A model generated the notes under the pieces. It was given only the letters and a program-made list of their open reading frames with translations, made no database searches and was not told the origin of the DNA. A DNA stretch of 64,000 nt, taken from contig JAFXVN010000072.1 in assembly GCA_017524545.1 (NCBI GenBank), positions 1 to 64,000 on the forward strand, read 5' to 3'. Below are positions 39,680 to 49,114 of the stretch, piece after piece; the stretch's first letter is position 1; each line of letters opens with the position of its first letter. A program made the translations under genes and the position numbers. The DNA comes from Bacteroidaceae bacterium (GTDB taxonomy: Bacteria > Bacteroidota > Bacteroidia > Bacteroidales > Bacteroidaceae).

Positions 39680-40285
39680 ATGAACGCACTTGATGAATTT
39701 GACCAAATCATAAAAACTGGCTACAACAGTGAAAAGCTTCGCGATATAAAACCGAAGCTTGATAGTTATCTTTTGTCTTGCCCAGAAGAAGAGAAGGCAA
39801 AATGCCGAAAGACTATTGAACTGGTAGAAAGGCTGATTGCCGAATGTAAAGAAGTGGACAAGCTCCGTCAGCAATACAACTTATTCCACGACTATGTATC
39901 AGGGAATAATAGCAAGTCGGGAGCTGTTGACTTGGAATATATCGAACCTAATGGCAATTCCTATGGTGTATATGTTAAGGTTGACAAATATGTGATTGAG
40001 ATTGTTTTTAAGCCGGTGGAAGAACCCAAGAAGAATGAGATTCGAACCAAGTTCTACATTGATGTTGATGGCATATACAAACCATTCATGATAGGAAAAG
40101 AGTTTGTTCCCGCTGAATATGCCATTATTCAAAATAAGCGCAGGGATTATTATTCCATACCTGTAAAATGGGATAATTGGGGTGATATAGCGATTAAAGC
40201 CATAGAAATAGTTAAGAACGACACTCGGGGATTCCTGCAAATGTGTGAGTCGTCATGCCTTAATAATAAAGATGGCTCACATTAA
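39680..40285 (+). CDS. Hypothetical protein at the start of the DUF262 island
   Basis: 201 residues, not recognised. Residues 1-70 are helical and charged and may form a coiled coil (IKPKLDSYLLSCPEEEKAKCRKTIELVERLIAECKEVDKLRQQYN). Residues 80-185 look beta-rich (VDLEYIEPNGNSYGVYVKVDKYVIEIVFKPVEEPKK). No signal peptide or membrane segment. The gene has its own promoter and precedes the DUF262 pair by 99 bases; its base composition is AT-rich like theirs. It could be an accessory or regulator of the same system. Confidence 0.6.
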   Translation: MNALDEFDQIIKTGYNSEKLRDIKPKLDSYLLSCPEEEKAKCRKTIELVERLIAECKEVDKLRQQYNLFHDYVSGNNSKSGAVDLEYIEPNGNSYGVYVKVDKYVIEIVFKPVEEPKKNEIRTKFYIDVDGIYKPFMIGKEFVPAEYAIIQNKRRDYYSIPVKWDNWGDIAIKAIEIVKNDTRGFLQMCESSCLNNKDGSH

Positions 40286-40327
40286 TACTAATCTTGGAAA
40301 ACTAATGCAAAAGATTCTGTAAAAGTA

Positions 40328-40358
40328 TTGAGATGAAACGAGAAAAGCAGTATCTTTG
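40328..40358 (+). promoter_or_regulatory. Promoter of the DUF262 operon
   Basis: TTG at 40328-40330, 20-base spacer, TAtcTTTG at 40351-40358; 26 bases before the ATG at 40385. Confidence 0.75.
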
Positions 40359-40384
40359 CAAAGGAAAACGTAATATAATTAGGT

Positions 40385-42082
40385 ATGACAACTAAGTTAA
40401 TCACTAAATTAATAGGAGATATTGACGGTGATTTTATTATCCCGGCATATCAGCGTGGATATCGTTGGAACGAAGAAGTTTTAATGTTACTAAATGATCT
40501 CAATGAGATTCCTGATGGAACTGAATATTGTTTGCAGCCGATTGTCGTGAGAGCCTTAGGTAATGAGAAGTTTGAATTGATTGATGGCCAACAACGAATT
40601 ACCACATTGTTTTTGCTGCTTAATTACATTAGAACATTCCGACCGAAAATGAAAATCAAGTTTTCCATTGATTATGAAATTCGGTCTAACAGCAAGGACT
40701 TTTTATCTTCTATTGATTTCGACAACATAGCAAATAATCCACAGAACATAGATGAGTTTTTTATTAATAATGCAGTCCTAATTATACATAATTGGTTTAA
40801 AGGCCAGAAAGATGAAGACAATACAGCATCGCTTTTAGCTAATAAACTAAATAATTGGGTTAAGGTTATCTGGTATGAGGTTGATGATACAGAGAATGCT
40901 GTATCTTTATTCACCCGTTTGAATATTGGTAAAATACCTTTAACAAATGCTGAGCTTGTAAAGGCAGTCTTTTTGAGCAGGAATAATGGCATAGATGAAC
41001 GTCATCAATTAGAAATAGTAACACAGTGGGATACAATAGAGAACGAACTCCATAATGATAAATTTTGGGCTTTTATTACGAACAAACAAGCCGAGTTTTT
41101 TCCCACACGAATCGAATTACTCTTTGATTTAATGGCAAATAAACTTGAAAATGATAGAGAGCGACTAAGAACGCTATTCTATTTTCAAAACCGAATCAAT
41201 GAAGTTCATCAAAAGAATGGGGAGAAAATTGATGTTTGGAAAGAAGTAGTATCATATTTTCAACGTTTAAAGGAGTGGTATAACAACTCACAATTATATC
41301 ATAAGATAGGTTATCTAATTACAGTAGGACAGAAAACATTGCAAGAATTATTTATACAATCTTCTTGTTGTAGTAAAAAAGAATTCATCCTTTACTTGGA
41401 TAAATGGATAGCGGAAAGTATAAAGTTCGAAAAATATGCCGACCTTTCTTATGAGAATCCCTCCGAAAAAGCATGTATTGAAAAATTATTGTTATTATTT
41501 AATGTAATTAGCACATATACAAATGGAGATAAATCCATGTTCTTCCCATTCGCTGAACACAAACATAAGAAAGGTGGATGGTCTTTAGAGCACATTCATG
41601 CTCAACAGTCTGAAGGTTTGAAAACTGCTGATTTATGGAAAGAGTGGCTTAAATTACATGTAAAATCTTTGAAAAATATAGACAAAGAGCGATATCACGA
41701 TTTAATTCATGAAATTGAAGGATCATACGACAGTCTTAATCGCGAGCGTTTTTTAGAGCTTTTCAATCAAGTGATTACTAGTTTGGACTTAGAACAAACT
41801 CCAAATTATATTCATTCTCTAGCTAATATGGCATTATTGGGTCGAGATGACAATTCAGCCCTTAATAATTCCACGTTTGATGTAAAACGCGATAAGATCT
41901 TGGAAATGGATAAGCGAGGAGACTATATCCCTATATGTACTCGTAGAGTATTCTTGAAATATTACACTCATTCAGAACATAATCAATTGCATTTCTGGGG
42001 TCAAGGAGATAGAACTGATTATTTGAATGCAATGAATGAAACGCTAAAACCATATTTGACAATCATAAATAAGACAATTTAG
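40385..42082 (+). CDS. DUF262 + DUF1524 protein (GmrSD-like)
   Basis: 565 residues. The N-terminal DUF262 domain has IPAYQRGYRWNEEVLMLLNDL and the nucleotide-binding motif IDGQQRITTLFLLL (about residues 62-75). The C-terminal DUF1524 region has WSLEHIHAQ, the His-Me nuclease motif of this family. This is the GmrSD/SspE-like layout, in which DUF262 hydrolyses nucleotides and DUF1524 cuts DNA, often modified phage DNA. A second DUF262 protein starts 1 base downstream. Codon use is clearly more AT-rich than flanking genes, indicating transfer. Confidence 0.87.
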   Translation: MTTKLITKLIGDIDGDFIIPAYQRGYRWNEEVLMLLNDLNEIPDGTEYCLQPIVVRALGNEKFELIDGQQRITTLFLLLNYIRTFRPKMKIKFSIDYEIRSNSKDFLSSIDFDNIANNPQNIDEFFINNAVLIIHNWFKGQKDEDNTASLLANKLNNWVKVIWYEVDDTENAVSLFTRLNIGKIPLTNAELVKAVFLSRNNGIDERHQLEIVTQWDTIENELHNDKFWAFITNKQAEFFPTRIELLFDLMANKLENDRERLRTLFYFQNRINEVHQKNGEKIDVWKEVVSYFQRLKEWYNNSQLYHKIGYLITVGQKTLQELFIQSSCCSKKEFILYLDKWIAESIKFEKYADLSYENPSEKACIEKLLLLFNVISTYTNGDKSMFFPFAEHKHKKGGWSLEHIHAQQSEGLKTADLWKEWLKLHVKSLKNIDKERYHDLIHEIEGSYDSLNRERFLELFNQVITSLDLEQTPNYIHSLANMALLGRDDNSALNNSTFDVKRDKILEMDKRGDYIPICTRRVFLKYYTHSEHNQLHFWGQGDRTDYLNAMNETLKPYLTIINKTI

Positions 42083-42083
42083 T

Positions 42084-44261
42084 ATGGGACTTACAGAATA
42101 TACATTTCAAAACTTATTTGGAGAGCACCTAGATCAAAAAGGGAATCTATTTGAGATACATGAAATAGAAATTCCAATTATTCAGCGTGATTATGCGCAA
42201 GGTCGCAATAATAGTAACGTAATGCGTATTCGCACTCGCTTTTTGGATGCACTATACAACGCATTGACAATGCACAAAAAGATGACACTTGATTTTGTGT
42301 ATGGAGAAATCAAAGATAAGAAGTTTATTCCGTTAGATGGCCAGCAGAGATTAACAACGTTATTTCTGCTGTATTGGTACGCAGCTCAAAAAGAGCATAT
42401 AAATGAGCAAGATTCTATTTTTTTAAAACATTTCACTTATTACACACGCCCTAGTTCTCGAGATTTTTGCGAAGAATTGGTTAAGTATTCTCCAACTTTT
42501 GTGGAAACGTTATCCGAAGAGATAAAAAATCAATCATGGTTTCAATATCAATGGTATAACGACCCAACAATTTTGAGTATGTTAGTGATGATTGATGCTA
42601 TTGATGAAAAGTTCAGAGAAGTTGAAGCATTGTGGGACTCTTTAACTGTAAATCCTTGTTTGTCGTTCTATTTTTTACCAATTTCTGAAATGGGGTTAAC
42701 AGATGAATTATACGTTAAGATGAATTCAAGGGGAAAACCTCTTACTCAATTTGAGCATTTCAAAGCAGAGTTTGAGGAATTGATTAAAGAGTATGACGAA
42801 AACTTATCCAAAGAGATAAATCACAAATTTGATATTGAATGGACGGATATGCTTTTCCCTTATCGCGGAGATAACCAAATCATCGACGATGAATTCATGC
42901 GCTATTTTTTCTATATAAGTGACATATTATTTTATCAACAATATCCAAAGTCACCATTGGAGCAGGACGAGTTTGTTTTAGCGAAAACTCTATATGGAAG
43001 CGGATGCCCGAAACAGAAAGAAAACATTGAGTTCTTGGTGAAATCATTTGATTGTTGGTGTAATGTAGATGAAAACTCTATAGATGAATTCTTTAGCAAG
43101 TTCCTTTCAGGTCAGCATTACCAAATTGGAAAGGTTAAAATATACCAGGACAATCTTAACCTTTTTAAGCAATGTTGCGATACATATCGGGAATACGAAG
43201 GTAGAAATCGAAAATTCCCTTTGAATATGACACTTCTACTCTATGCGTTTATTATTTATTTACAAAATAAAAGTTCAGTTACTGAAACTGATTTTAAACG
43301 GAGAATAAGAATTATAAGAAATTTAATCTGGAATTCACAATTTGAAATCCGTGCGGATGGTCAGCGTAATAATATGCCTCAATTGTTGGAAGAAACACGA
43401 GAAGTTGTTCTTCATGGGCGACTATTAGATGAAGTGGGTTATAATAAGAATCAGAAAGAAGAAGAGAAAAAGAAGTTAGAATGGGTTAGTGCAAATCCTA
43501 ATTATGTAGATTCTTTATTCCATTTAGAAGACGATCCTATTCTTTATGGCTGTGTAGCTATAATTGGCCTTGAACATTCACAGAATTTTGATAGATTTAG
43601 GATGTTGTTCAATAGTGTTACAGATAGAAAACTCATCCACAGAGCTTTACTCATATATGATGATTATTCTCAAACAGCATATGGTAATGTACATTATATG
43701 GGGAATAGCAATCTAAGCACATGGAGAGACTTGTTTCATCCAACAAATCAAAGAAATGGCTTTGAACGTACATCAAACGCATTGAATTGTTTATTAGATA
43801 GTTTAACAGACTTCTCTGATAAAGGCTTGAATCAATTGATAGACAGTTATATCGAACAGCAACATCAAAAATTTGATTGGCGATACTATTTCATAAAATA
43901 TAGCGAGACACTATGTGGAAATTGGGGTGTATTATGCTTAAATGAGGCTCCTTATGATTGGTACACTCTTCGACAATCCACCTTCCGCGGATTTAATTGG
44001 CAATCTATAGCCCGAGCAATATATCAGATTGCTCCAAATAAATTTACAATGGGGAACTGGGCTTATATGCAATATGAGCCACTATTCATTGCTAATACGC
44101 AGAAAAAGATAATGGTTAAAAATGATCATTTTGAGATTTCTGAGAATGATTGTATCATACAATCTATTCAGATTCCACAAGATGAAAATGATGGTATAGA
44201 TATTGTCGATCGCGTTGAATACTTTATTAAAGTTTGTGACGAGTTTTTTTTCGTGAAATGA
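42084..44261 (+). CDS. Second DUF262 protein, no visible HNH motif
   Basis: 725 residues. DUF262 motifs are clear: EIPIIQRDYAQGRNN and PLDGQQRLTTLFLLYWYAA (about residues 82-99), then KMNSRGKPLTQFEHFKAEFE, typical of the longer DUF262 subgroup. The C-terminal 350 residues are helical and I see no DUF1524 LEHI motif, so this subunit may sense or regulate rather than cut. It lies 1 base after the first DUF262 gene and overlaps the phospholipase D-like gene by 4 bases, so all three should be made together. Confidence 0.82.
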   Translation: MGLTEYTFQNLFGEHLDQKGNLFEIHEIEIPIIQRDYAQGRNNSNVMRIRTRFLDALYNALTMHKKMTLDFVYGEIKDKKFIPLDGQQRLTTLFLLYWYAAQKEHINEQDSIFLKHFTYYTRPSSRDFCEELVKYSPTFVETLSEEIKNQSWFQYQWYNDPTILSMLVMIDAIDEKFREVEALWDSLTVNPCLSFYFLPISEMGLTDELYVKMNSRGKPLTQFEHFKAEFEELIKEYDENLSKEINHKFDIEWTDMLFPYRGDNQIIDDEFMRYFFYISDILFYQQYPKSPLEQDEFVLAKTLYGSGCPKQKENIEFLVKSFDCWCNVDENSIDEFFSKFLSGQHYQIGKVKIYQDNLNLFKQCCDTYREYEGRNRKFPLNMTLLLYAFIIYLQNKSSVTETDFKRRIRIIRNLIWNSQFEIRADGQRNNMPQLLEETREVVLHGRLLDEVGYNKNQKEEEKKKLEWVSANPNYVDSLFHLEDDPILYGCVAIIGLEHSQNFDRFRMLFNSVTDRKLIHRALLIYDDYSQTAYGNVHYMGNSNLSTWRDLFHPTNQRNGFERTSNALNCLLDSLTDFSDKGLNQLIDSYIEQQHQKFDWRYYFIKYSETLCGNWGVLCLNEAPYDWYTLRQSTFRGFNWQSIARAIYQIAPNKFTMGNWAYMQYEPLFIANTQKKIMVKNDHFEISENDCIIQSIQIPQDENDGIDIVDRVEYFIKVCDEFFFVK

Positions 44262-44770
44262 CCAGCTTCATCTCCAATGCTGACCACTACAAAGAGGTGC
44301 TTTCGCGGGTTCAATCCGTGAAGCAGACTCTTTGGATTGGAACCGCCGACATTAAAGACCTTTACGTTGAGATGGGCAAAGAAAAGAAACCATTTCTGGC
44401 TCTTATTGCCCAGCTCATTCGTAAAGGTGTGGAGGTGCGGCTGATTCATGCAAAGGAGCCAGGGCCAAACTTCAGGGAGGACTTCGACAGGTACCCTGTC
44501 CTGTACGACCGCTTGGAGCGAGTGCTTTGTCCGCGAGTCCACTTCAAGATGCTGGTCTTTGACTGCAAGGAGGTGTATGTGGGTAGCGCGAACCTCACTG
44601 GTGCCGGCATCGGAATGAAGACTGACAACAAGCGAAACTTCGAGGCTGGCATCCTGACCGATGACCCGGAAATCGTGGAGCAGGCCATGAACCAGTTTGA
44701 TGATGTCTGGATAGGGAAACATTGTAAGACCTGCATGCGAAGAGACTTCTGCCTTGACCCAATCGCATAA
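44258..44770 (+). CDS. Phospholipase D-like nuclease with one HKD motif
   Basis: 170 residues with a single HKD motif, HFKMLVFDCKEVYVGSANLTGAG, as in the Nuc/BfiI branch that dimerises to build one active site. The N-terminal part (TLWIGTADIKDLYVE) also fits the fold. The C-terminus has CKTCMRRDFC, which may bind a metal. Its start overlaps the second DUF262 gene (ATGA), and GC content rises within it toward the genome average. A nuclease effector for the DUF262 pair is the simplest reading. Confidence 0.82.
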   Translation: MTSFISNADHYKEVLSRVQSVKQTLWIGTADIKDLYVEMGKEKKPFLALIAQLIRKGVEVRLIHAKEPGPNFREDFDRYPVLYDRLERVLCPRVHFKMLVFDCKEVYVGSANLTGAGIGMKTDNKRNFEAGILTDDPEIVEQAMNQFDDVWIGKHCKTCMRRDFCLDPIA

Positions 44771-44799
44771 ATCTTTTCGATAAAAGTTCACTTTCTTTA

Positions 44800-44833
44800 G
44801 ACCTCTGCCCCTAAACGGCAGAGGTCTTTGTTT
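44800..44833 (+). terminator. Terminator after the DUF262-PLD operon
   Basis: AGACCTCTGCC / GGCAGAGGTCT stem with a 6-base loop, followed by TTTGTTT. Confidence 0.9.
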
Positions 44834-44849
44834 ACTTTGCGCTTGGATT

Positions 44850-44966
44850 CATTTTGTTAAAGAAAGGATATATGGCAACAGTTCCGACAACATCGTGCAG
44901 GAACTCTCTTCTTATTGTGAAAGCGAGAGACTGGAGAAGGGCCAGCCCCGCAAGATAGGATTCTGA
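44850..44966 (+). pseudogene. Possible C-terminal gene remnant
   Basis: One frame reads FVKERIYGNSSDNIVQELSSY then CESERLEKGQPRKIGF and TGA at 44964. The composition looks like real protein but there is no start or upstream coding. Family not recognised. Confidence 0.25.
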
Positions 44967-45011
44967 TTGCAAATAAATTGCAGATGATGTCGGAGATACG
45001 GGAAAAAGTTG

Positions 45012-45019
45012 TAACTTTG
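45012..45019 (+). promoter_or_regulatory. -7 element before the RhuM-like remnant
   Basis: TAacTTTG, 22 bases before the ATG at 45041. Confidence 0.5.
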
Positions 45020-45040
45020 TCTTCGAAAAAGCTTATTAAC

Positions 45041-45115
45041 ATGCAAGAGAACCAGATTGTAATCTATCAGACAGAGGACGGGCAAACACAAACAACAGCA
45101 AGAGAGATACTGTAA
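45041..45115 (+). pseudogene. RhuM-like N-terminal remnant joined to exonuclease 3' end
   Basis: ATG at 45041 starts MQENQIVIYQTEDGQTQ, the usual beginning of RhuM-family proteins, but after 17 codons the frame ends TTAREIL and stop. The last 18 bases equal the end of the exonuclease gene (AREIL stop, 39177-39194). This is a fusion of two gene ends left by recombination. Confidence 0.65.
45098..45115. repeat. 18-bp direct repeat, right copy
   Basis: GCAAGAGAGATACTGTAA; matches 39177-39194 at 17 of 18 bases and marks the right edge of the AT-rich island. Confidence 0.7.
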
Positions 45116-45125
45116 AATTCGAACG

Positions 45126-46307
45126 ATGAAGACAAGAATACTGACATTATTGGTAATACTACTGCCGGCATTTGGCAATCTTTGGGGACGAGTGGTGACG
45201 GGCGACGAGCGGACAGAGCTGTATTTGCCTCTTATCAGCGGAAAACGTGTGGCGTTGTTCAGCAACCAAACGGGGCTTGTGGGGAAAGACCACCGACATG
45301 TGCTGGACCTGCTTGTGGAAAAGGGAGCAAGGGTGACAGCCATCTTCTCGCCCGAACATGGATTCCGGGGACATGCCGATGCTGGAGCAGTGGTAGCGGA
45401 CGAAGTGGATGAGCGGACAGGTATTCCCATCCTTTCACTATACGGACAGAACCGAAAGAAGCATCTTGGAGAGGAAGCTATGCAAATGTTCGACGTGCTG
45501 CTTGTTGACATCCAGGACGTTGGACTGCGCTATTACACATACTATGTGACCATGTGCCACCTGATGGATGCTTGCACGAAATACGGACGAGAGGTCATCA
45601 TTCTGGACCGCCCAAACCCTAACGGGCACTATGTGGACGGGCCAATCCTTGACATGTCGCTGCGCAGCGGAGTAGGCTATCTGCCCATCCCCGTTGTGCA
45701 CGGCATGACGCTGGGCGAACTTGCACGCATGGCTGTCGGAGAAAAGTGGTTGAACGAGGGCAATGAGTGCAGGCTGACGGTAATCCCCTGCCGGAACTAT
45801 ACTCACCAGACGCACTACACCCTGCCCGTAGCCCCGTCGCCCAATCTGCCCAATATGCAGTCCATCTACCTCTACCCTTCCCTCTGCCCGTTCGAGGGTA
45901 CTGTGGTCAGCATGGGACGCGGAACGGACAAGCCCTTCCAACAGTTTGGGCATCCCGGGATGCAGGCGTGCTACAGTTACTCCTTTACGCCCCAGAGTGT
46001 GCCTGGAGCCACACACCCGACGCTGCTTGGGGAGAAGTGCTACGGCAAAGACCTCTCTGCCCTTCCCCACAAAACGATATGGCGGCAGCAGATGAGCTTG
46101 AGCTACGTCATAGAAGCCTACCGGTGCCTAAAGAAAGAGGGCAAGGCCGATGGTTTCTTCACCTCCTTCTTCGACAAGCTGCTGGGTCAGACCTACGTCC
46201 GCGAAATGATTGAAGCGGGATGCAGCGAAGCAGAAATCCGAGCCTGTTGGAAGGACGAGGTGGAAGAGTTCAAACAGAAAAGACAGAAATACTTGTTGTA
46301 CGAATAA
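45126..46307 (+). CDS. namZ: NamZ-like exo-beta-N-acetylmuramidase (DUF1343)
   Basis: 393 residues with a signal peptide (MKTRILTLLVILLPAFGNLWG). The DUF1343/NamZ features are present: RVALFSNQTGLV, IFSPEHGFRG, LLVDIQDVGLRYYTYY, DRPNPNG, VVHGMTLGELA and SLCPFEGTVVSMGRGTDKPFQQFG. Enzymes of this family release MurNAc from the non-reducing ends of peptidoglycan fragments, aiding cell-wall recycling in the periplasm. The stop is followed by a short gap and the GH27 promoter. Confidence 0.88.
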   Translation: MKTRILTLLVILLPAFGNLWGRVVTGDERTELYLPLISGKRVALFSNQTGLVGKDHRHVLDLLVEKGARVTAIFSPEHGFRGHADAGAVVADEVDERTGIPILSLYGQNRKKHLGEEAMQMFDVLLVDIQDVGLRYYTYYVTMCHLMDACTKYGREVIILDRPNPNGHYVDGPILDMSLRSGVGYLPIPVVHGMTLGELARMAVGEKWLNEGNECRLTVIPCRNYTHQTHYTLPVAPSPNLPNMQSIYLYPSLCPFEGTVVSMGRGTDKPFQQFGHPGMQACYSYSFTPQSVPGATHPTLLGEKCYGKDLSALPHKTIWRQQMSLSYVIEAYRCLKKEGKADGFFTSFFDKLLGQTYVREMIEAGCSEAEIRACWKDEVEEFKQKRQKYLLYE

Positions 46308-46375
46308 TTAGGGGGTTTTGTGCTGTGTGCTAGGCTCTTTTTTGCGCTGGAGCGTGAAATAATCCGCTGATTTCT

Positions 46376-46405
46376 TTGCCGTTTCCAGAAATGCATGTAC
46401 CTTTG
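46376..46405 (+). promoter_or_regulatory. Promoter of the GH27 gene
   Basis: TTG at 46376-46378, 19-base spacer, TAccTTTG at 46398-46405. Confidence 0.7.
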
Positions 46406-46441
46406 CTGCAAAGTAAGGCAGCAAAGACCTAAAAACCAGTT

Positions 46442-49114
46442 ATGACAATGAAACGATTCTTATGTGTGGCAGGCATGATGATGTGCTGTGCCGGCGTGAA
46501 TGCACAGGTGGAAACACCAACGATGGGTTGGAGTTCGTGGAACACGTTCTCGGTGAACATCTCGGAAGACATCATCAAGGGACAGGCCGATGCGATGGTC
46601 TCGCAGGGGCTGAAGGATGTGGGCTACCAGTACATCAACATCGACGACGGCTTCCAGTATGGCCGCACGGCGGAGGGTAAGGTGCGCATCCACCCGCAAC
46701 GTTTCCCCCACGGCCTGAAGGTGGTGAGCAACTACATCCACTCCAAGGGCTTGAAGGCGGGCATATACAGCGATGCCGGCGACTGCACCTGTGGCAGCAT
46801 CAGCAACGGCGACACGCGCAACACCAACGTGGGCTTCTACGGCTACGAGCAGGTGGATGCTGACTACTACTTCAACGAGCTGGAGTTCGACTTCATCAAG
46901 GTGGACTACTGCGGTGGCAGGAACCTCAACCTTAACGAGCAGGAGCAATACACCGCCATACACAATGCCATCGTGAACACGGGCAGGGACGTGCGCTACA
47001 ACCTGTGCCGGTGGGCCTATCCGGGCACTTGGTGCCACGACATCTCCACCTCCTGGCGCACCACGGGAGACATCTACGACGGCTGGGCTTCCGTGAAGGG
47101 CATTCTGGACGAGAACCTCTACATGTCGGCCTACTGCTACGACGGCTGCTACAACGACATGGACATGCTGGAGGTGGGACGCTCTATGACGGAGGAGGAG
47201 GACAAAACGCACTTTGGCATGTGGTGCATCATGTCCAGCCCCTTGCTCATCGGCTGCAACATGGCGACCATCAAGGAGCGTCCACTTGCCCTCCTGAAGA
47301 ACACGGAGCTTATCGCCCTGAACCAGGACCCGCTGGGCCTGCAGGCATACGTCGTGCAGCACATCGGCGAGACCTACATCCTGGCGAAGGACATCCTCTC
47401 GCTGCACGGCACGACAAGGGCGGTGGCGCTCTACAACCCCTCGGACAGGGCGGAGGAGATGTGCCTGAGCTTCAGCGAAGTTGACCTTGGTGGCAAGGTG
47501 AAGGTGCGCGACCTCTTCGAGCATGAGGATTTGGGAGAGATGGAAGGGGCCTTGTCGGTCATGGTGCCGCCCCATGCCACACGCATCTACAAGCTGGAAG
47601 CCCAGAGGCGACTGCCCCGCTACATCTACGAGGCGGAGACAGCATTCCTGCACGACTATCAGGAGATTTACAACAACCAGTCCTTAGGGACAGCCATCTA
47701 CGACAGGAGCTCGTCGGCCAGCGGCGGTGCCATGGTCGGATGGCTGGGCGGAAAGAGGAGCAACTCGCTGGAGTGGCGGGATGTCTATGTCGTGGAGGAG
47801 GCCGACTACACGGTTCATTTCTGTGCCGCCGCGAAGGAAAGCCGCCCATTCTCCGTCGTGCTGAACGGCGAAGAGGCAGGCACCGTCAGTGTGCAGACCA
47901 CGGACTGGACGGCCTTCAAGGAGTACGACATGACGCTCCACCTGAAGGCCGGCTCCAACAGCATCCTGCTCTATAATGAAAGCGGATGGATGCCGAACAT
48001 GGACTACATGACCATAGAGAAGGTGGGCGAAAACACCATCCTGAGCCGTCGGCTCGAGGAGACGACGAAGCATCTGGAGACGATGAGCCACAACCCCTTG
48101 CTCACCGACCGCCTGCGTCAGGACATCGAAAAACTTCTGGCAAGGGCAGCACAGGAAGGGCTCTCGGACAGTCAGATAAAGATGCTGCTCACCGAGACGA
48201 AGAACCTACAGAACACCATCAGTCAGATGATGCCCGTCTGCGAGGAATACCAGTTCTGGCGGAACTACGCCGAAAAGAACGTGGCGGCAAGCATGGAATC
48301 GACAGCACTCTCTTCGTTCGTCTCAAAGATTGGCAGGTGCGACGCTTCGCTCTCCAAGGCCAATACCCAGGCTACGGCCAGCAGTGCACTGACCAACCTG
48401 AAATCGGCGGTGACAACGTATCTGAAATCCTCCACCGCCATGCCCCGGGAAGGCGAATACCTCGACATGACGCTCTTCATCGCCAACTACGACTTCTCCA
48501 CCACCGACGGCTGGGAGGGCAAACCCACCTACCGCTCGGGCTGCGGCGAGGAATATAACAAATCGTTCGACCTCTACCAAACTCTCACGGGCATGAGGGC
48601 GGGGGTCTATACCGTCCGTTGCAATGCCCTGTTCCGCACAGGGAGCAACGACGGCGGTGCTGCCTATCGCGCTGGGACAGAGGACATTCAGGCTGTTCTT
48701 TACGTCAATGACGAAACCGTGAAGGTGAAGTCTCTCTATTCCGAGACGTGGCCCGAGGCATCCGAGTACGGCTCTGTGGATAACCGCAACGGCTACCCGC
48801 ACAGTATGCGTGCGGCTGGTATCCGCTTTGCCGAGGGCTGTTACCAGAACGAGCTGGCTTACGAGCTATCGGCAAAGGGGACGCTGCGCTTCGGCCTCAA
48901 ATGTGATGTTTACAGGGGTGACTGCTGGTGCTGCTTCGACAACTTCGAGCTTCGCTACCAGCCTCTGCCCGGTTACTACGACGGGATGAAGGAGACAGGA
49001 CGCTCGGCATCGAACCCGGAGCAGTCTGTCTATGACCTCAGCGGCCGCAAGGTTAATGGCTGGTCGCCAAAGGGTGTCGTCATTCGCGATGGCAGGAAGG
49101 TTGCGGTGAAGTGA
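46442..49114 (+). CDS. GH27 alpha-galactosidase-like enzyme with CBM-like domain and C-terminal tail
   Basis: 890 residues with a signal peptide (MKRFLCVAGMMMCCAGVNAQ; the ATG at 46448 is also possible). The GH27 barrel shows TMGWSSWNTF, NIDDGFQ, FIKVDYCGG with the nucleophile Asp155, and CYNDMDMLEVG with the acid/base Asp241. After the catalytic part come a beta domain, a long helical linker (about 540-670) and a beta-sandwich similar to those of the FAD oxidoreductase. The end YDLSGRKVNGWSPKGVVIRDGRKVAVK is the short tail seen on Prevotella secreted proteins. Its last 35 bases overlap the convergent GH43-like gene. Confidence 0.87.
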   Translation: MTMKRFLCVAGMMMCCAGVNAQVETPTMGWSSWNTFSVNISEDIIKGQADAMVSQGLKDVGYQYINIDDGFQYGRTAEGKVRIHPQRFPHGLKVVSNYIHSKGLKAGIYSDAGDCTCGSISNGDTRNTNVGFYGYEQVDADYYFNELEFDFIKVDYCGGRNLNLNEQEQYTAIHNAIVNTGRDVRYNLCRWAYPGTWCHDISTSWRTTGDIYDGWASVKGILDENLYMSAYCYDGCYNDMDMLEVGRSMTEEEDKTHFGMWCIMSSPLLIGCNMATIKERPLALLKNTELIALNQDPLGLQAYVVQHIGETYILAKDILSLHGTTRAVALYNPSDRAEEMCLSFSEVDLGGKVKVRDLFEHEDLGEMEGALSVMVPPHATRIYKLEAQRRLPRYIYEAETAFLHDYQEIYNNQSLGTAIYDRSSSASGGAMVGWLGGKRSNSLEWRDVYVVEEADYTVHFCAAAKESRPFSVVLNGEEAGTVSVQTTDWTAFKEYDMTLHLKAGSNSILLYNESGWMPNMDYMTIEKVGENTILSRRLEETTKHLETMSHNPLLTDRLRQDIEKLLARAAQEGLSDSQIKMLLTETKNLQNTISQMMPVCEEYQFWRNYAEKNVAASMESTALSSFVSKIGRCDASLSKANTQATASSALTNLKSAVTTYLKSSTAMPREGEYLDMTLFIANYDFSTTDGWEGKPTYRSGCGEEYNKSFDLYQTLTGMRAGVYTVRCNALFRTGSNDGGAAYRAGTEDIQAVLYVNDETVKVKSLYSETWPEASEYGSVDNRNGYPHSMRAAGIRFAEGCYQNELAYELSAKGTLRFGLKCDVYRGDCWCCFDNFELRYQPLPGYYDGMKETGRSASNPEQSVYDLSGRKVNGWSPKGVVIRDGRKVAVK

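Noticed and set aside
46460-47653. 397-codon minus-strand frame opposite GH27
   Set aside because: Composition rich in His, Val and Leu typical of an antisense frame; the GH27 catalytic motifs are on the plus strand.
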